Below, piece by piece: positions 60,627 to 64,000 of a DNA stretch of 64,000 nucleotides. The position numbers were made by a program, and so were the translations under genes. The stretch spans positions 1-64,000 of the forward strand of contig CANJBX010000005.1 in the NCBI GenBank assembly GCA_947472885.1, read 5' to 3'. This stretch comes from Hyphomicrobiaceae bacterium. Its GTDB lineage: Bacteria; Pseudomonadota; Alphaproteobacteria; Rhizobiales; Xanthobacteraceae. Within the stretch, counting starts at the first letter, position 1, and the number at the start of each line of letters is the position of its first letter. The notes under the pieces are model-generated. The model was not told the origin of the DNA. It saw nothing but the letters and a program-made list of their open reading frames with translations, and searched no databases.

Positions 60627-61874
60627 ATGAGGCGGGCGACGCGCATGAAAACCGATACGCTGAAATTCAAGAGCCTGCGGCTTGCCGCTGCGGGCGCAGC
60701 ATTGCTTGTCACGACAAGCGCGGCACTGGCTGCCGTTCCCTGCCGCACCAACGGGCCGTTCCCGGCCTGGCTCGCGCAGGTGAAGAAGGAAGCGCAGGCG
60801 CAAGGCATCTCGCCCCGCGCACTCGCGCAAGCCGAACCCTTCCTCACCTACGATGCGCGCATCGTAGGTATCGACCAGGGCCAGCGCGTCTTCACACAGA
60901 CCTTCATGGAATTCTCCCAGCTTCTGGTACCGCCGTCTCGCATCGCCAACGGCCAGGGACAACTGAAGCAACATGCCGCGATCTTCGCGCGCGCCGAAAA
61001 GGAATATGGCGTGCCGGCATCGGTCATCGCCGCGTTCTGGGGCCTTGAAAGCGATTTCGGCGCCAACATGGGCAAGGAGCAATCCATTCGCTCCATCGTC
61101 TCGCTTGCTTACGATTGCCGCCGCGCGGAAATGTTCCGCGGTCACCTGTTTGACTCACTGCGTCTTCTGGATCGCGGCGATCTGCAAGCCTCCGAAATGA
61201 TCGGCTCGTGGGCCGGCGAGCTCGGCCAGTCGCAGATGATGCCGACCGAATATTTCAAATACGCCGTCGACTATGACGGCGACGGCAAGCGCAACCTGTT
61301 GCGCAGCCCTGCCGACGTGATCGGCTCGACCGCGAATTATCTCCAGCACCTTGGCTGGAAGCGTGGCCAGCCGTGGCTTCAGGAAGTGAAAGTGCCGGCG
61401 AATTTCCCGTGGAAGGAAGCCGGGCTGGATGTGAAGCATTCGCGCAACGAATTCGCGAAAATGGGCGTCACCTATGTCGACGGCCGTCCGCTGCCGAAGG
61501 ACGACATGCCGGCGAATGTGTTGCTGCCGATGGGCCGCTTCGGACCGGCATTCATGGTCTACGACAATTTCCAGGTTTACATCGTGTGGAACAACTCCCT
61601 CGTCTATTCGACAACGGCCGCCTACTTTGCCACGCGCCTCAATGGCGCAGGCCCGATGCGTTCACCGACGCAGGCTGTCCCGACGGTTTCGCCGGAACAG
61701 GCCAAGGAAATGCAGACCATCCTGACCAAAATGGGCTTCGACGTCGGCGGCATTGACGGCAAGCTCGGCCTCGCCTCGCGCACCGCGATCAAGCAGGTGC
61801 AGATCAAGTTCGGCATGCCGGCGGATTCCTATCCGACGCCGGAACTGCTGGATCGGTTGAAGGCGGGGAAGTAA
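60627..61874 (+). CDS. Lytic murein transglycosylase (MltB-like) with C-terminal peptidoglycan-binding domain; start could be 60645
   Basis: Signal peptide; ASVIAAFWGLESDFGANMG, GELGQSQMMPTEYFKYAVDYDGDGKRNL; C-terminal GLASRTAIKQVQIKFGMPADSYPT. Confidence 0.92.
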   Translation: MRRATRMKTDTLKFKSLRLAAAGAALLVTTSAALAAVPCRTNGPFPAWLAQVKKEAQAQGISPRALAQAEPFLTYDARIVGIDQGQRVFTQTFMEFSQLLVPPSRIANGQGQLKQHAAIFARAEKEYGVPASVIAAFWGLESDFGANMGKEQSIRSIVSLAYDCRRAEMFRGHLFDSLRLLDRGDLQASEMIGSWAGELGQSQMMPTEYFKYAVDYDGDGKRNLLRSPADVIGSTANYLQHLGWKRGQPWLQEVKVPANFPWKEAGLDVKHSRNEFAKMGVTYVDGRPLPKDDMPANVLLPMGRFGPAFMVYDNFQVYIVWNNSLVYSTTAAYFATRLNGAGPMRSPTQAVPTVSPEQAKEMQTILTKMGFDVGGIDGKLGLASRTAIKQVQIKFGMPADSYPTPELLDRLKAGK

Positions 61875-61919
61875 GCTCCGGGTCACGCCCTGAGAGACTT
61901 TTTTCCGCCGGAACAAGAA

Positions 61920-62096
61920 ATGTTCGAGCCCATAGCAGGGAAAGTTGTACACGTTCGAGATCCTCTCCCGGGCGTGGAAGTGTTCCTCCGTGGCCTGCCT
62001 GACCATGAAAAGCTCGTAATCATTCAATTTCCAGACGGCCGCAGCTTTTCTTTCGTTATCCTAATCGAACAAAATTTCGTGAACCCACAGCCGTAA
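61920..62096 (+). CDS. Hypothetical small protein (58 aa)
   Basis: MFEPIAGKVVHVRDPLPGVEVFLRGLPDHEKLVIIQFPDGRSFSFVILIEQNFVNPQP; lower-GC segment. Confidence 0.35.
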   Translation: MFEPIAGKVVHVRDPLPGVEVFLRGLPDHEKLVIIQFPDGRSFSFVILIEQNFVNPQP

Positions 62097-62104
62097 ACTA
62101 CGAC

Positions 62105-62347
62105 TTGCCCAACCCACCCGTTCGAATTCAAATGGGCGACCTCAATCTGGTAGCAAAGTCCGTCGGCGGCACCTTGGAAGAGAATACAGAAGTAATAAAG
62201 CTGATGTTGGCTGGGCTTTCGAACATCAACAAGCAATGGCCGTTATTTAAAAATCCAATTTTCTACAGTGATCGGGATCGTTACAAGGGACAAGAAAGCC
62301 GATTTTCTTTCGTTCTGCCAACGGAAGAAGAAATATCCGCTCTTTAG
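62105..62347 (+). CDS. Hypothetical small protein (80 aa)
   Basis: MPNPPVRIQMGDLNLVAKSVGGTLEENTEVIKLMLAGLSNINKQW...; lower-GC segment. Confidence 0.35.
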   Translation: MPNPPVRIQMGDLNLVAKSVGGTLEENTEVIKLMLAGLSNINKQWPLFKNPIFYSDRDRYKGQESRFSFVLPTEEEISAL

Positions 62348-62377
62348 TCCGTATGTGCCAAGCAGTTGGTAACAAAA

Positions 62378-62408
62378 AAAGGCGCCACTGAAATTCAGCG
62401 GCGCCTTT
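62378..62408. terminator. Terminator between small ORFs and FAH-family gene
   Basis: AAAGGCGC ... GCGCCTTT stem with flanking A and T tracts. Confidence 0.65.
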
Positions 62409-62432
62409 CGTTTTTGCAATGCGTGATCAAGG

Positions 62433-63347
62433 TCAGATCATCTTGTTGCTGATCGTGCCGATCTGGTCGATCTCGATCTTCACGACATCGCCCGACTTCA
62501 GGAATGTACCCTTGCCGGCGCCGACGCCTGCCGGCGTGCCCGTCATGATGACGTCGCCGGGGTGCAGCGTGATGCCGCTCGACAGGTGCGCGATCTGCTC
62601 GGCGGCGGTGAAGATCATCTTGCCCGAATTCGAATCCTGCTTGAGCGTATCGTTGACCCACAGTTTCATCGGCAGGTTGGCCGGGTCCTTGATGTATTCC
62701 GCCGGCGTGATCCACGGACCCAGCGGACACGAACCCTCGAAGCTCTTGTGACGGATCCAGTCGGCCTTGAACGGCGAGGTATCCGGCACGTTCGGGCGTG
62801 GGCCAAGGTCACGCGCCGACAGGTCGTTGCCGCAGGTATAGCCGGCAACGCAGGACAGCGCGTTTTCAATCGACAGATTGCGCGCCTTGCGGCCGATCAC
62901 GACCGCGAGTTCGATTTCCCAGTCCATTTTCTTGGAGTAGCTGGAAATCTGCACATCCACGCCGGTGCCGACGACAGCATGCGGCGACTTGATGAAGAAC
63001 CACGGCTTGAGGCCAAGATCGTGCGGATCTGGCTCGGGCGGACGGCCCGCGGCCTTCCACATTTCCTCGGCATGGTCCTGATAATTCGCGCCGGCGCAGT
63101 AGATCACCGGCGGCAGCGGCAGCGGCGCCAGCACCTTGGCCTGCGCAACCGGCGTGCCCTGACCCTTGGGCGACCTGGAAGCGGCGTCGAGCGCCTTGTG
63201 CGCGGCGTCCCAGTCATTGAGGACATCCTGCACGCTGACGTATTTCGCCTGACCCGTGAGGGCGGCAACGTCGTAAATCTGGTCGCCAATCAGCGCACCA
63301 GCGCGCGGACCCTGAGCGGTTTGCACCGTCGCCAATTTATAAGCCAT
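62433..63347 (-). CDS. Fumarylacetoacetate hydrolase (FAH) family protein
   Basis: YCAGANYQDHAEEM, WEIELAVVIGRKARNL, TPAGVGAGKGTFLKSGD. Confidence 0.93.
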   Translation of the reverse strand: MAYKLATVQTAQGPRAGALIGDQIYDVAALTGQAKYVSVQDVLNDWDAAHKALDAASRSPKGQGTPVAQAKVLAPLPLPPVIYCAGANYQDHAEEMWKAAGRPPEPDPHDLGLKPWFFIKSPHAVVGTGVDVQISSYSKKMDWEIELAVVIGRKARNLSIENALSCVAGYTCGNDLSARDLGPRPNVPDTSPFKADWIRHKSFEGSCPLGPWITPAEYIKDPANLPMKLWVNDTLKQDSNSGKMIFTAAEQIAHLSSGITLHPGDVIMTGTPAGVGAGKGTFLKSGDVVKIEIDQIGTISNKMI

Positions 63348-63514
63348 GCCGTCCTCCCTGATTTTTTAGCTTGGCGGAAGTATCGCATTTTGGGCTGGCT
63401 GCCTACTGCCTGCCGTGAATGCCTGTCGTGCCGCGATGCCGCGCGATGAGACTTGACCGGCGCCGCCGCGACCTTTTCAAGTCATGGCTGAAAAGACGGG
63501 AAGGAACGCCTGAC

Positions 63515-64000
63515 GTGAAGGCCATGGTTATCCGGGAATTCGGCGCGCCGGGCGTCATGAAGTTCGAGGACGTGCCGACGCCAGAGCCCGGTCCGGGCGA
63601 AGTGCTGGTCGCGGTCCATGCGGTGTCGGTCAACCGGACGCTCGATCTTGTGGTGCGCGCCGGGAAATACGCACGTTCGCCTGCCCTGCCCCATATTCTC
63701 GGCGTCGATCCTTCGGGCGTGATCGCCAGGGTCGGCGAAGGCGTCACCAGCCGCAAGGTCGGCGACCGGGTCGTCACCACGATCCGCGTGAACAAGCCGC
63801 ACGAACCGCCGCGCATGCTGGGCATCCAGATGTGGGGCGGTTATGCGGAATACGTGAAACTCCCCGCGGACAAGACTTTTCTGGTGCCGGACGGCCTCGA
63901 CTTCATTACCGCCACCGTCGTTGCGCGCCACGCGCCGACGGCGTTCCACCTGCTGCGCGACCGCGCCAAGGTGAAAGCCGGCGAATGGGTGCTGGTCATG
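63515..64000 (+). CDS. Zinc-type alcohol dehydrogenase / quinone oxidoreductase family protein, N-terminal part (truncated by window edge; GTG start, or ATG 63524)
   Basis: MKAMVIREFGAPGVMKFEDVPTPEPGPGEVLVAVHAVSVNRTLDLVVRAGKY; frame open to the window end. Confidence 0.85.
   Translation, partial: MKAMVIREFGAPGVMKFEDVPTPEPGPGEVLVAVHAVSVNRTLDLVVRAGKYARSPALPHILGVDPSGVIARVGEGVTSRKVGDRVVTTIRVNKPHEPPRMLGIQMWGGYAEYVKLPADKTFLVPDGLDFITATVVARHAPTAFHLLRDRAKVKAGEWVLVM

Overview
64 kb window from a high-GC alphaproteobacterial chromosome. Gene content suggests Rhizobiales, Bradyrhizobiaceae-like; this is an inference, no search was run. The first ~32 kb is mostly conserved housekeeping: DivL-type pseudokinase, TsaE-AmgK fusion, MurU, AddBA, TrxA, FolC, AccD, TrpF-TrpB-TrpA, IhfB, SppA, RpsA, Cmk, AroA, tRNA-Ala(GGC), Hsp20/DUF1150 and PtsN. 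Positions 32.6-46.1 kb hold a nitrate/nitrite assimilation cluster (nasT-nasS, nrtABC-type transporter, nirA, FeS-flavoprotein reductase, nasA, small ORF, cysG). From 46 kb onward there is accessory/catabolic content: MetE-like proteins, Rieske oxygenase, intradiol dioxygenase, UbiX, Bug-type binding protein, amidase and FAH-fold hydrolase. Main observations: (1) a DUF559 endonuclease-like ORF between trpB and trpA, bounded by ~51-bp inverted palindromic repeats whose inner edge overlaps the ORF start codon, with relatives of the repeat elsewhere in the window; (2) a REPIN-like doublet of that type inserted in frame inside nasA; (3) a 7-bp tandem duplication that frameshifts nasA; (4) a sigma54-like promoter, ANTAR-type hairpin and intrinsic terminator in the nrtA leader, matching the upstream nasT; (5) an RpoH-like promoter plus three-hairpin leader upstream of hsp20, a possible RNA thermometer; (6) tyrosine in place of the H-box histidine in the DivL-like kinase. 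Coordinates of CDS starts were adjusted by eye from the ORF track. All family assignments are by recognition of motifs, not by database search.
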